DNA of 7,135 nt from Rhizobacter sp. (GTDB lineage Bacteria; Pseudomonadota; Gammaproteobacteria; Burkholderiales; Burkholderiaceae_C): the NCBI GenBank assembly GCA_025359585.1, contig JANYFX010000661.1, positions 1 to 7,135 of the forward strand, given 5' to 3'. Under the pieces are notes generated by a model. It made no database searches. It was given only the letters and a program-made list of their open reading frames with translations, and was not told where the DNA came from. Shown piece by piece: positions 1 to 5,640 of the stretch; position 1 is the first letter of the stretch, and every line of letters starts with the position of its first letter. Both the position numbers and the translations under genes were made by a program.

Positions 1-1
1 C

Positions 2-1366
2 GACAAGACCACGCCGGGCTTGATCATGGGTGCGATCAGCGCTGGCGTGCCGAGCATCTACATGCCCGCCGGCCCGATGCTGCGTGGCAACTACAAGGGC
101 CAGACGCTGGGCTCGGGCGCCGACGCGTGGAAGTTCTGGGACGAGCGCCGTGCCGGCAACATCACGAAGACCGAATGGATCGGCGTGGAAGCCGGCATCG
201 CGCGCAGCCACGGCACCTGCATGACGATGGGCACGGCCGCCACGATGATGGGCATCGCCGAAGCGATGGGCCTGACGCTGCCAGGCGCGTCGGCCATCCC
301 TGCGCCCGACGCGAACCACGTGCGCATGGCGACTGAAAGCGGCCGGCGCATCGTTTCAATGGTGTGGGAAGACCTGACGCCGCAGCGCGTGCTGAGCCGC
401 GCGAGTTTCGAGAACGCGATCGTGGTGGCGATGGCGATGGGCTGTTCGACCAACGCGATCATCCACGTGGTGGCGATGTCGCGCCGCGCCGGTGACGCTT
501 GCGCCGTGACGCTGGCAGACTTCGACAAGGCGAGCCGCGTGGTGCCAGTGCTGGCCAACATTCGGCCGAGCGGCGACACCTACCTGATGGAAGATTTCTA
601 CTACGCTGGTGGGTTGCCGGGCCTGATGAGCCGGCTCACCGGTTCCTTGCAACTCGGTGCGAAGACCGTCAGCGGCCGCACGCTCGGCGATGACATCGCC
701 GGTGCGCAAGTTCACAACGACGACGTGATCCGCCCGCTCGACAACCCGATCCACGCCGAAGGTGCACTCGCCGTCCTGCGCGGCAACATCGCACCCGGTG
801 GCGCCGTGATCAAGCCCAGCGCCTGCGCGCCGCGCTACCTTCAGCACACCGGTCCGGCGCTGGTGTTCGACGACTACCCGAGCCTGAAGGCCGCGGTCGA
901 CGACGAGAACCTCGACGTGACCGCCGATCACGTGATGGTGCTGCGCAATGCCGGCCCGCAGGGCGGCCCGGGCATGCCGGAGTGGGGCATGCTGCCGATC
1001 CCCACCAAGCTGGTGAAACAAGGCGTGCGCGACATGCTGCGCTTGTCTGACGCGCGCATGAGCGGCACCAGCTACGGTGCCTGCATCCTGCACTGCACGC
1101 CCGAGGCCTTCATCGGCGGGCCGCTTGCGTTGGTGAAGACAGGCGACCTGATCACGGTCGACGTGCCGGCGCGGCGCATCCACCTCGAGGTCAGCGACAC
1201 CGAACTCGCGCGTCGCCGCGCCGAGTGGAAAGCGCCGGCGCCGCACTTCGAGCGCGGCTACGGCTGGATGTTCACGCGCCACATCCAGCAGGCCGACCAG
1301 GGCTGCGACTTCGACTTCCTCGAAACCCAGTTCGGCGCGCCGGTCACGGAACCCGTCATCTACTGA
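2..1366 (+). CDS. Sugar-acid dehydratase of the IlvD/Edd family, L-arabinonate dehydratase-like (5' end cut by window)
   Basis: This is the C-terminal ~454 residues of an IlvD/Edd dehydratase; the family is usually 570-600 residues, so the N-terminal part lies left of the window. The open frame starts at base 2 with DKTTPG, the residues after the first cluster cysteine; base 1 (c) fits the last base of that Cys codon. The TTG at 20 is internal and not a real start. The second and third cluster cysteines are visible in SHGTCMTMGTA and GCSTNAIIH. GGPGMPEWG and DARMSGTSYG (active-site serine region) match sugar-acid dehydratases such as L-arabinonate and D-xylonate dehydratase rather than the branched-chain enzyme IlvD. 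The C-terminus (RGYGWMF, GCDFDFLE) resembles L-arabinonate dehydratase best. Expected reaction: removal of water from an aldonate to give a 2-keto-3-deoxy acid in the cytoplasm, using an Fe-S cluster and Mg2+. The exact substrate cannot be settled from sequence. The RraA-like gene starts 9 bases after the stop, suggesting an operon. Confidence 0.93.
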   Translation, partial: DKTTPGLIMGAISAGVPSIYMPAGPMLRGNYKGQTLGSGADAWKFWDERRAGNITKTEWIGVEAGIARSHGTCMTMGTAATMMGIAEAMGLTLPGASAIPAPDANHVRMATESGRRIVSMVWEDLTPQRVLSRASFENAIVVAMAMGCSTNAIIHVVAMSRRAGDACAVTLADFDKASRVVPVLANIRPSGDTYLMEDFYYAGGLPGLMSRLTGSLQLGAKTVSGRTLGDDIAGAQVHNDDVIRPLDNPIHAEGALAVLRGNIAPGGAVIKPSACAPRYLQHTGPALVFDDYPSLKAAVDDENLDVTADHVMVLRNAGPQGGPGMPEWGMLPIPTKLVKQGVRDMLRLSDARMSGTSYGACILHCTPEAFIGGPLALVKTGDLITVDVPARRIHLEVSDTELARRRAEWKAPAPHFERGYGWMFTRHIQQADQGCDFDFLETQFGAPVTEPVIY

Positions 1367-1375
1367 GCGCTGATC

Positions 1376-2086
1376 ATGAAACAAGCCACGCGCGAGTTGC
1401 TCGCGAAGGTCAGCACCGCCACGATCTGCACCGCGCTCTTCAAGCGCGGCCTGCGCAACCAGTTCATCCAGAACGTGCACCCGCTCAATGCGAGCCTGCC
1501 CAACATGGTCGGCGAGGCCTTCACGCTGCGCTACATCCCGGCGCGCGAAGACCTGAACCCCATCACCGTGTTCCAGGACCGCGCGCACCCGCAGCGCAAG
1601 GCGGTCGAAGATTGCCCGCCCGGCGCGGTGCTCGTGATCGACAGCCGCAAGGACGCGCGCGCCGCCTCGGCCGGTACGATCCTGGTGTCGCGCTTGATGA
1701 AACGCGGTGTGGCCGGTGTCGTCACCGACGGCGGGTTTCGTGACTCGCCCGAGATCGCACGCCTGCCGTTCCCGGCCTACCACCAGCGGCCATCGGCGCC
1801 CACCAACCTCACGCTGCACCAGGCGCTCGACATCAACGTGCCGATCGGCTGCGGCGACGCGCCGGTGTGGCCGGGCGACGTGATCGTGGGTGATGCCGAA
1901 GGTGTGGTCGTGATCCCCGCGCACCTGGCCGACGAGGTGGCGATGGAGGCGACCGAGATGACGGTGTTCGAGGACTTCGTGACCGAGCAAGTGATGGCGG
2001 GCCGCTCGATCCTCGGCCTGTACCCGCCGACCGACGAGCAGGCGCGTGTCGACTTCGCGGCGTGGCGCCAACACGCGGGTCGCTGA
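1376..2086 (+). CDS. RraA-like protein, possible aldolase/decarboxylase partner of the sugar-acid dehydratase
   Basis: 236 residues with the RraA/HMG-aldolase fold signature. A glycine-containing stretch at about 97-101 (ASAGT) is followed by GVAGVVTDGGFRD (111-123), where Arg122-Asp123 match the substrate- and metal-binding R-D pair of class II HMG/CHA pyruvate aldolases. GDVIVGDAEGVVVIP (167-181) is the usual closing strand motif. It is longer than the E. coli RNase E inhibitor RraA (about 160 residues), with an extra C-terminal helical tail. Automatic names such as 'ribonuclease activity regulator' or 'dimethylmenaquinone methyltransferase' are probably misleading. The ATG lies 9 bases after the dehydratase stop, with no clear Shine-Dalgarno, so translation may be coupled. 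Given the neighbour, I infer a role in metabolism of the 2-keto-3-deoxy acid or a related keto acid. Family assignment is firm; reaction is inference. Confidence 0.9.
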   Translation: MKQATRELLAKVSTATICTALFKRGLRNQFIQNVHPLNASLPNMVGEAFTLRYIPAREDLNPITVFQDRAHPQRKAVEDCPPGAVLVIDSRKDARAASAGTILVSRLMKRGVAGVVTDGGFRDSPEIARLPFPAYHQRPSAPTNLTLHQALDINVPIGCGDAPVWPGDVIVGDAEGVVVIPAHLADEVAMEATEMTVFEDFVTEQVMAGRSILGLYPPTDEQARVDFAAWRQHAGR

Positions 2087-2153
2087 GCAGCCGCGCGGTT
2101 CGAAGCTCGTGTGATCGCTGTCCTTGCCAGCGCGATGGTGGTCGTGTTGTACG

Positions 2154-2171
2154 TTGCTGCCGTGGCAGCAA
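2154..2171. terminator. Compact inverted repeat between convergent genes, possible bidirectional terminator
   Basis: TTGCTGCC-GT-GGCAGCAA is a perfect 8-bp inverted repeat with a 2-base centre (in RNA, about 7 bp with a 4-base loop). It lies in the 103-base gap between two converging genes, where a shared terminator would be expected. Neither side has a run of T, so intrinsic termination is uncertain. Nothing else was recognised in the gap. Confidence 0.35.
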
Positions 2172-2189
2172 GTCTGTGCACTTGCGGTC

Positions 2190-3668
2190 TCAGCGCGGCA
2201 GGCGCGGGAGCACATGGCTCCAGAGTTTCACGCCGCTGACCTGCCCCGAGGCATCGCGCTGGAACAGGAGTTCTTCGCCCAGGCTGCCGTCGTCGCGCAC
2301 TTCGCGGAAGCTGTCTTTACCCACGCGTTTCAAGACCTGCAGGGTCCCGGCCGGGTCGTCGGTGGGCAGTGACAAGGACACCAGGCCGGCGCCCCAGGGC
2401 ACGACGATCCATTCGCTGTCGAAGGGCTGGCTCGCGTATCGACCGGCCAGCGATTCCAGCCCGGGCTCGCCCGGGGTGCGCGGCGCGAGCGGCAGCTTCA
2501 GGCCCTTCAGCATGAGCTGGCGCATCGGCCGCGTGTAGCGCCCGAGAGAGCGGTTGTCGTTGGCATTCGCCATGGCGATGACGGCCACTTCGTCGTTCAG
2601 CGCCAGGCCGATGGCCGTCAGGTAGCCCGGGCACACGCCGGTGTGGCCCACCACCGTGTTCGCACCATCGCGGCTCACGGCGAAGCCCAGCCCCCAGCCG
2701 TTCTTGCCATCTTCATCGACCCACTGCACCCGGTGCATGTCGCGCAGCGTCGCGACCTTGAGCACCTCGCGGCCACCGCTCTTGCGCAAACGGAATTGCC
2801 ACGACGCGAACCGGGCCAGGTCTTCGACGGTGGAGGTGAAGCCCGCAGCCGGCGCCATGCCCCGTGTGTCGAAGGGCTTGAGAAGATCGCGCGTGCCGTC
2901 GCGCTTGATCGCGCCGAAGCCTTGTGCCAGGCGCGTGCCGTACAGATCCATCGGCATCAGCGGGCGCGTGTCGGCGAGCTTCAGCGGGGCCAGGATCTCG
3001 CGTTGAACGTAGTCCTCGTAGGACGTGCCGGAAACGTTGGCCACCACCTCGCCGAGCAGCGCCATCGCCAGGTTGCTGTACTGGTGGTGGTCGGACGTGC
3101 GCATGAACGTCTGCTGCCCGCCCAGGCTGCGAATCAACTCTGCGCGCGAAGGAAAGCTGAAACCCGGCGGCAGCCAGTAGCCGAAGTCGGCTTCGCGCGG
3201 CAGGCCCGACGAGTGCGTGAGCAGCGAACGAACCGTGATCGGGCCGCTGTCGGCGTCGGTGCGCTGCAGCGCGAAGGCCGGCAGCAGCTTGCCGATGTCG
3301 TCGTCGAGCGAGAGTTTGCCGGCTTCCCAGAGCTGCATCACGGCGACGGAGGTGAACAGCTTGGAGATCGAGCAGATGCTGTAGATCGTGTCGGCAGCGG
3401 CCACGACCTGGCTTCGCGCATCGATCGTGCCGAAGCCCTTTTTCCATACCAGCTCCCGGCCGACGACCACACCGGCGGACAAGGCGGGCACCCGGTCGAA
3501 CCGGGCCTGCGCTTCGAGCCAAAGCTCGGTCAGGCGCAGCGCGTCCTGGAACTGCGTCTGCGGGGCGGCGGGTGCTGCCGGGACGGCGTCTTGCGCGCGG
3601 GTCGGGCCGACGAGCAGCAGCGCGGTCAGGGCAGCGGCCTGGAGAAGCTTCGGGGTGAAACGCGGCAT
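2190..3668 (-). CDS. Exported serine hydrolase, beta-lactamase class C / peptidase S12 family
   Basis: 492 residues. A signal peptide covers about 1-25 (PRFTPK, then a hydrophobic AALTALLLV core, likely cut after TRA before QDA), so the enzyme is periplasmic or secreted. The catalytic domain (about 45-390) has all three class C motifs: S100-I-S-K103 (nucleophile and general base), Y197-S-N199, and H342-T-G344 in place of KTG. The HTG form is usual in esterase/DD-peptidase-like members rather than true AmpC beta-lactamases. The C-terminal ~90 residues look like the beta-rich lipocalin-like domain often attached to S12 peptidases. The start is the ATG at 3668, because GGAGG lies 5 bases upstream; the upstream in-frame TTG at 3692 has no such support. 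Substrate unknown: a D-amino peptide or ester is plausible, antibiotic resistance is not implied. It has its own promoter. Confidence 0.92.
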   Translation of the reverse strand: MPRFTPKLLQAAALTALLLVGPTRAQDAVPAAPAAPQTQFQDALRLTELWLEAQARFDRVPALSAGVVVGRELVWKKGFGTIDARSQVVAAADTIYSICSISKLFTSVAVMQLWEAGKLSLDDDIGKLLPAFALQRTDADSGPITVRSLLTHSSGLPREADFGYWLPPGFSFPSRAELIRSLGGQQTFMRTSDHHQYSNLAMALLGEVVANVSGTSYEDYVQREILAPLKLADTRPLMPMDLYGTRLAQGFGAIKRDGTRDLLKPFDTRGMAPAAGFTSTVEDLARFASWQFRLRKSGGREVLKVATLRDMHRVQWVDEDGKNGWGLGFAVSRDGANTVVGHTGVCPGYLTAIGLALNDEVAVIAMANANDNRSLGRYTRPMRQLMLKGLKLPLAPRTPGEPGLESLAGRYASQPFDSEWIVVPWGAGLVSLSLPTDDPAGTLQVLKRVGKDSFREVRDDGSLGEELLFQRDASGQVSGVKLWSHVLPRLPR

Positions 3669-3673
3669 GTCGG

Positions 3674-3678
3674 CCTCC
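3674..3678 (-). promoter_or_regulatory. Ribosome binding site that fixes the serine hydrolase start
   Basis: On the minus strand GGAGG is followed by 5 bases and then the ATG at 3668. It is a full-strength Shine-Dalgarno and decides against the longer TTG-initiated reading, which would also move the signal peptide inward by eight residues. Confidence 0.8.
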
Positions 3679-3690
3679 GGTTGCGCCGGC

Positions 3691-3720
3691 AATATAGCCG
3701 CCCGTCCGTGGCCTTGCCAA
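3691..3720 (-). promoter_or_regulatory. Predicted sigma-70 promoter of the serine hydrolase gene
   Basis: Reading the minus strand, TTGGCA (3720-3715, 5 of 6 to consensus) is followed by an 18-base spacer and TATATT (3696-3691, 5 of 6). Transcription would start near 3684, giving a leader of about 15 bases that still contains the GGAGG site. This suggests the hydrolase can be expressed separately from the upstream SPFH/RHH pair. Confidence 0.5.
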
Positions 3721-3758
3721 CACCACGAATGCAGAGTTTCTGCCCGCGGGCGAACGGA

Positions 3759-3950
3759 TCAGCGCGCCGGCTTGCGCGGTGGTGTCTGCATCGCGCTGCT
3801 CTTGCCAGAACGCGCTTTCAGCGCGTCCCTGAGCAGGTATTCCACCTGCGCGTTCGCACTGCGCAACTCGGCCGCTGCGAGACGCTCGATCTCGGCCCAG
3901 AGCTGCGGGTCGATGCGCAGCAGGAAAGACTTCTTGTCGGGGCTGGCCAT
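3759..3950 (-). CDS. Small ribbon-helix-helix (Arc-type) DNA-binding protein
   Basis: 63 residues from the ATG at 3950. The frame stays open upstream, but those residues are arginine-rich read-through from the SPFH gene end. The fold is an Arc/MetJ ribbon-helix-helix: KSFLLRIDP (7-15) is the DNA-contacting strand, PQLWAEIERLAAAEL the first helix, RSANAQVEYLLRDALKAR the second. A basic tail (TPPRKPAR) follows. Such proteins bind palindromic operators as dimers or tetramers. It starts 35 bases after the SPFH stop in the same direction, so the two are probably co-transcribed. No toxin gene is next to it, so a classic toxin-antitoxin pair is not supported. A role as regulator of its own operon is inference. 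No clear Shine-Dalgarno is seen. Confidence 0.82.
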   Translation of the reverse strand: MASPDKKSFLLRIDPQLWAEIERLAAAELRSANAQVEYLLRDALKARSGKSSAMQTPPRKPAR

Positions 3951-3965
3951 CGTCGGGCGCGAATG

Positions 3966-3977
3966 CGAAGCGCTTCG
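3966..3977. repeat. 12-bp perfect palindrome in the SPFH-RHH gap
   Basis: CGAAGCGCTTCG is a perfect palindrome inside the 35-base gap between the SPFH stop and the ATG of the ribbon-helix-helix gene. It could be a protein binding site or a weak mRNA hairpin, or it may be chance in GC-rich DNA. Confidence 0.3.
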
Positions 3978-3985
3978 AAGGCTGC

Positions 3986-4876
3986 TCAGTTGTAGAGCGT
4001 GCCGGTGTTCACCACCGGCGTGGCGTCGTGGTCGGAGCACAGCACCACGAGCAGGTTGCTCACCATCGCTGCCTTGCGCTCGTCGTCCAGGTGCAGCAGG
4101 CCGCGCTCGGCCAGGCCGTTGAGCGCGAGCTCGACCATGCCGACGGCGCCGTGAACGATCTTGCTGCGCGCCGCGATGATGGCCTCGGCCTGCTGGCGGC
4201 GCAGCATCGTGCCGGCGATCTCGGGCGCGTAGGCCAGGTGCGTCAGCTTGGCATCGACGACCACGATGCCGGCCTGCGCGAAGCGCGCCTGAAGCTCGGT
4301 GCGCAAGGCCGCGGCCACTTCATCGGTGCCGGAACGCAGCGTGATCTCACGGGTGTCGCCGGGTTTGGGTTCGTCAATGTTGTCGTACGCATAACTCAGC
4401 GCCAGGTGGCGTACGGCCGACTCGGCCTGCGTGAGCACATAGGCCTCGAAGTTCTCGACATCGAAACTCGCCTGTGCCGTGTCTTCGACACGCCAGACGA
4501 TCGCCGCCGCGATCTCGATCGGGTTGCCACGCAGGTCGTTGACCTTGAGTTTTTCGCTGTTGAAGTTGCGGGCGCGCACCGACATCTTGGTCTTGGCATA
4601 GAACGGGTTGGCCCAGCGCAGGCCTTCGTTGCGGTCGCTGCCGCGGTAGCTGCCGAACAGCGTGAGCAGCACGGCCTGGTTCGGCTGCAGCATGTACAGG
4701 CCGGCCAGGCACCAGGCGCCGAGCAGCATGCACAGGCCGAACAGGGCGCCCATCATCGGCGACGGCCGGCTCAGGACCATGAACACACCCACGAGCACCG
4801 CCACCAGACCGATGACGACGTAGACGAAGCCGTTGGCCGACGAAGCGGCCCGCTCTTCTGACGCTGTTCTCTTCAT
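3986..4876 (-). CDS. SPFH/band-7 domain membrane protein (stomatin/prohibitin superfamily)
   Basis: 296 residues. Two hydrophobic segments near the N-terminus (about 17-36 and 42-63) anchor the protein in the inner membrane. The SPFH domain follows (about 64-240): QPNQAVLLTLFGSYRGS, then GLRWANPFYAKTKMSVRARNF, NPIEIAAAIVWRVEDT and HLAYAPEIAGTMLRRQQAEAIIAAR, all characteristic of the family. The C-terminus ends in a conserved-looking VVNTGTLYN tail. Family members assemble into large rings or membrane microdomains and often control membrane proteases; a specific partner cannot be named here. The start is the ATG at 4876, because GGGAGAGAG lies 4 bases upstream (8 from its GGGAG core); an upstream TTG at 4912 falls inside the operator and is unlikely. 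It starts a transcription unit with the ribbon-helix-helix gene and has an elaborate control region. Confidence 0.92.
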   Translation of the reverse strand: MKRTASEERAASSANGFVYVVIGLVAVLVGVFMVLSRPSPMMGALFGLCMLLGAWCLAGLYMLQPNQAVLLTLFGSYRGSDRNEGLRWANPFYAKTKMSVRARNFNSEKLKVNDLRGNPIEIAAAIVWRVEDTAQASFDVENFEAYVLTQAESAVRHLALSYAYDNIDEPKPGDTREITLRSGTDEVAAALRTELQARFAQAGIVVVDAKLTHLAYAPEIAGTMLRRQQAEAIIAARSKIVHGAVGMVELALNGLAERGLLHLDDERKAAMVSNLLVVLCSDHDATPVVNTGTLYN

Positions 4877-4880
4877 GTCA

Positions 4881-4889
4881 CTCTCTCCC
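4881..4889 (-). promoter_or_regulatory. Ribosome binding site of the SPFH gene
   Basis: On the minus strand GGGAGAGAG precedes the ATG at 4876 with a 4-base gap (8 bases from the GGGAG core). It supports this start over the TTG at 4912. Confidence 0.7.
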
Positions 4890-4896
4890 GAAGTGT

Positions 4897-4913
4897 TTTG
4901 CGATGATCGCAAA
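4897..4913. repeat. 17-bp inverted repeat in the SPFH leader (5' hairpin or second operator)
   Basis: TTTGCGA-TGA-TCGCAAA has perfect 7-bp arms around a 3-base centre. With the predicted start near 4915 it would fall at the extreme 5' end of the SPFH mRNA, where a hairpin can stabilise a transcript, or it could be a DNA operator. Its last three bases are shared with the adjoining 16-bp palindrome. Confidence 0.55.
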
Positions 4914-4926
4914 GTGATATCACTTT
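4911..4926. promoter_or_regulatory. 16-bp perfect palindromic operator over the SPFH promoter
   Basis: AAAGTGATATCACTTT is perfectly self-complementary over 16 bases. It covers most of the -10 hexamer and the expected start point of the SPFH transcript, so a bound protein should block RNA polymerase. The half-site spacing (GTGA-TA-TCAC) differs from CRP (6-base centre) and FNR (4-base centre). The binding protein is unknown; the downstream ribbon-helix-helix protein is one candidate. Confidence 0.7.
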
Positions 4927-4950
4927 AGTATGAGGTGACGGGGCTGTCAA
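4922..4950 (-). promoter_or_regulatory. Predicted sigma-70 promoter of the SPFH-RHH operon
   Basis: Reading the minus strand, a perfect TTGACA (4950-4945) is followed by a 17-base spacer and TAAAGT (4927-4922, 4 of 6 to TATAAT). The TGA inside TTGACA is the stop codon of yciO. The predicted start is near 4915, leaving a leader of about 39 bases. Confidence 0.6.
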
Positions 4951-5600
4951 GCGGCGGGTGCGTCGGCCTCCATGAGGTTCAGGCCCAGCAGCGCGGCGTC
5001 ACCGCGACCCTGCCGCACCAGCACCGGCGCCGCGCCGCTGAGATCGACCACGGTGGTCGGCTGCATCGCGCAGGCGCCGGCATCGACCACCGCCTGAATC
5101 AGCTTCTGGAAGTGGTCACGGATCTGGTGCGGGTCGTTCATCGGCTCGGTCTCGCCCGGCGCGATCAGCGTGGTGGCGAGCAGCGGCTGCCCCAGCAGTT
5201 CGAGCAGCGCCTGCGTGACCGCGTGTTCAGGCACGCGCAGGCCGATGGTGCGGCGTGAAGGGTGCGACACGCGGCGCGGCACTTCTTTGGTCGCTTCGAG
5301 AATGAAGGTGAACGGTCCCGGCGTGCCGAGCTTGAGCAGGCGGTCCTGCTTGTTGTCGACACGCGCGTAACTCGCGAGTTCGCTCAGGTCGCGGCACAGC
5401 AGCGTGAGGTGGTGTTTGTCGTCGACACCCCGAATGCGCCGCAGGTTCTGCGCCGCGGCCTTGTCGTCGAGGTGGCACACCAGCGCGTAGCTCGAATCGG
5501 TGGGGATCGCCGCGATACCGCCGCCATGCAGGATCTGCACCGCCTGCTTGAGCAGACGCGGCTGCGGGTTCTCGGGGTGGACTTCGAAGTACTGCGACAT
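4947..5600 (-). CDS. yciO: YciO, a Sua5/YciO/YrdC-family protein
   Basis: 217 residues, close to E. coli YciO (about 206). The N-terminus MSQYFEVHPENPQ and the motifs GGGIAAIPTDSSYAL (26-40), RRIRGVDDKHHLTLLCRDLSELASYA (54-79), TPGPFTFILEATKEVPRR (93-110), RTIGLRVP (117-124) and PTTVVDLS (181-188) follow YciO along its whole length. The fold is the double-stranded-RNA/nucleotide-binding fold of TsaC/YrdC, which makes threonylcarbamoyl-AMP for tRNA t6A. YciO forms a separate subfamily whose physiological reaction is less clear, so the name 'threonylcarbamoyl-AMP synthase' should be used with caution. The start is the ATG at 5600; the longer open frame upstream has arginine/threonine-rich residues without family similarity. 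It follows rnm by 40 bases, as in other proteobacteria. No good Shine-Dalgarno is visible; a hairpin sits just upstream. Confidence 0.93.
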   Translation of the reverse strand: MSQYFEVHPENPQPRLLKQAVQILHGGGIAAIPTDSSYALVCHLDDKAAAQNLRRIRGVDDKHHLTLLCRDLSELASYARVDNKQDRLLKLGTPGPFTFILEATKEVPRRVSHPSRRTIGLRVPEHAVTQALLELLGQPLLATTLIAPGETEPMNDPHQIRDHFQKLIQAVVDAGACAMQPTTVVDLSGAAPVLVRQGRGDAALLGLNLMEADAPAA

Positions 5601-5607
5601 CGTGTGG

Positions 5608-5627
5608 CGCCGCCATCGAAGGCGGCG
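5608..5627 (-). repeat. Hairpin in the rnm-yciO gap
   Basis: Minus strand CGCCGCC-TTCGAT-GGCGGCG gives a perfect 7-bp GC stem with a 6-base loop, ending 7 bases before the yciO ATG. It occupies the place where a ribosome binding site would be expected. It could tune yciO translation or mRNA processing; there is no T run for termination. Confidence 0.45.
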
Positions 5628-5640
5628 ACCGATCAGGAAT

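Noticed and set aside
356..2215. 619-codon open frame on the minus strand opposite the dehydratase and RraA-like genes
   Set aside because: It is extremely rich in Arg, His, Ala and Val, has no recognisable motif, and is antisense to two clearly conserved genes. Long antisense frames are common in GC-rich DNA.
2190..3668. AmpC-type beta-lactamase resistance gene
   Set aside because: SxxK and YxN are present, but the third motif is HTG rather than KTG and the protein carries an extra C-terminal domain, which fits general S12 hydrolases better.
3759..3950. Toxin-antitoxin pair centred on the ribbon-helix-helix protein
   Set aside because: No small toxin-like gene lies on either side; the neighbours are an SPFH protein and an exported hydrolase.
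2643..3995. 450-codon plus-strand open frame opposite the serine hydrolase and RHH genes
   Set aside because: Low-complexity Arg/Ala/Gly/His composition with no motif, and it spans the intergenic region and two real genes on the other strand.
4028..4861. 277-codon plus-strand open frame opposite the SPFH gene
   Set aside because: His/Gln/Arg-rich shadow frame; the minus-strand product matches a known family along its length.
4911..4926. CRP or FNR binding site
   Set aside because: The spacing between GTGA and TCAC is 2 bases rather than 6 for CRP, and the FNR half-site TTGAT-N4-ATCAA is absent.
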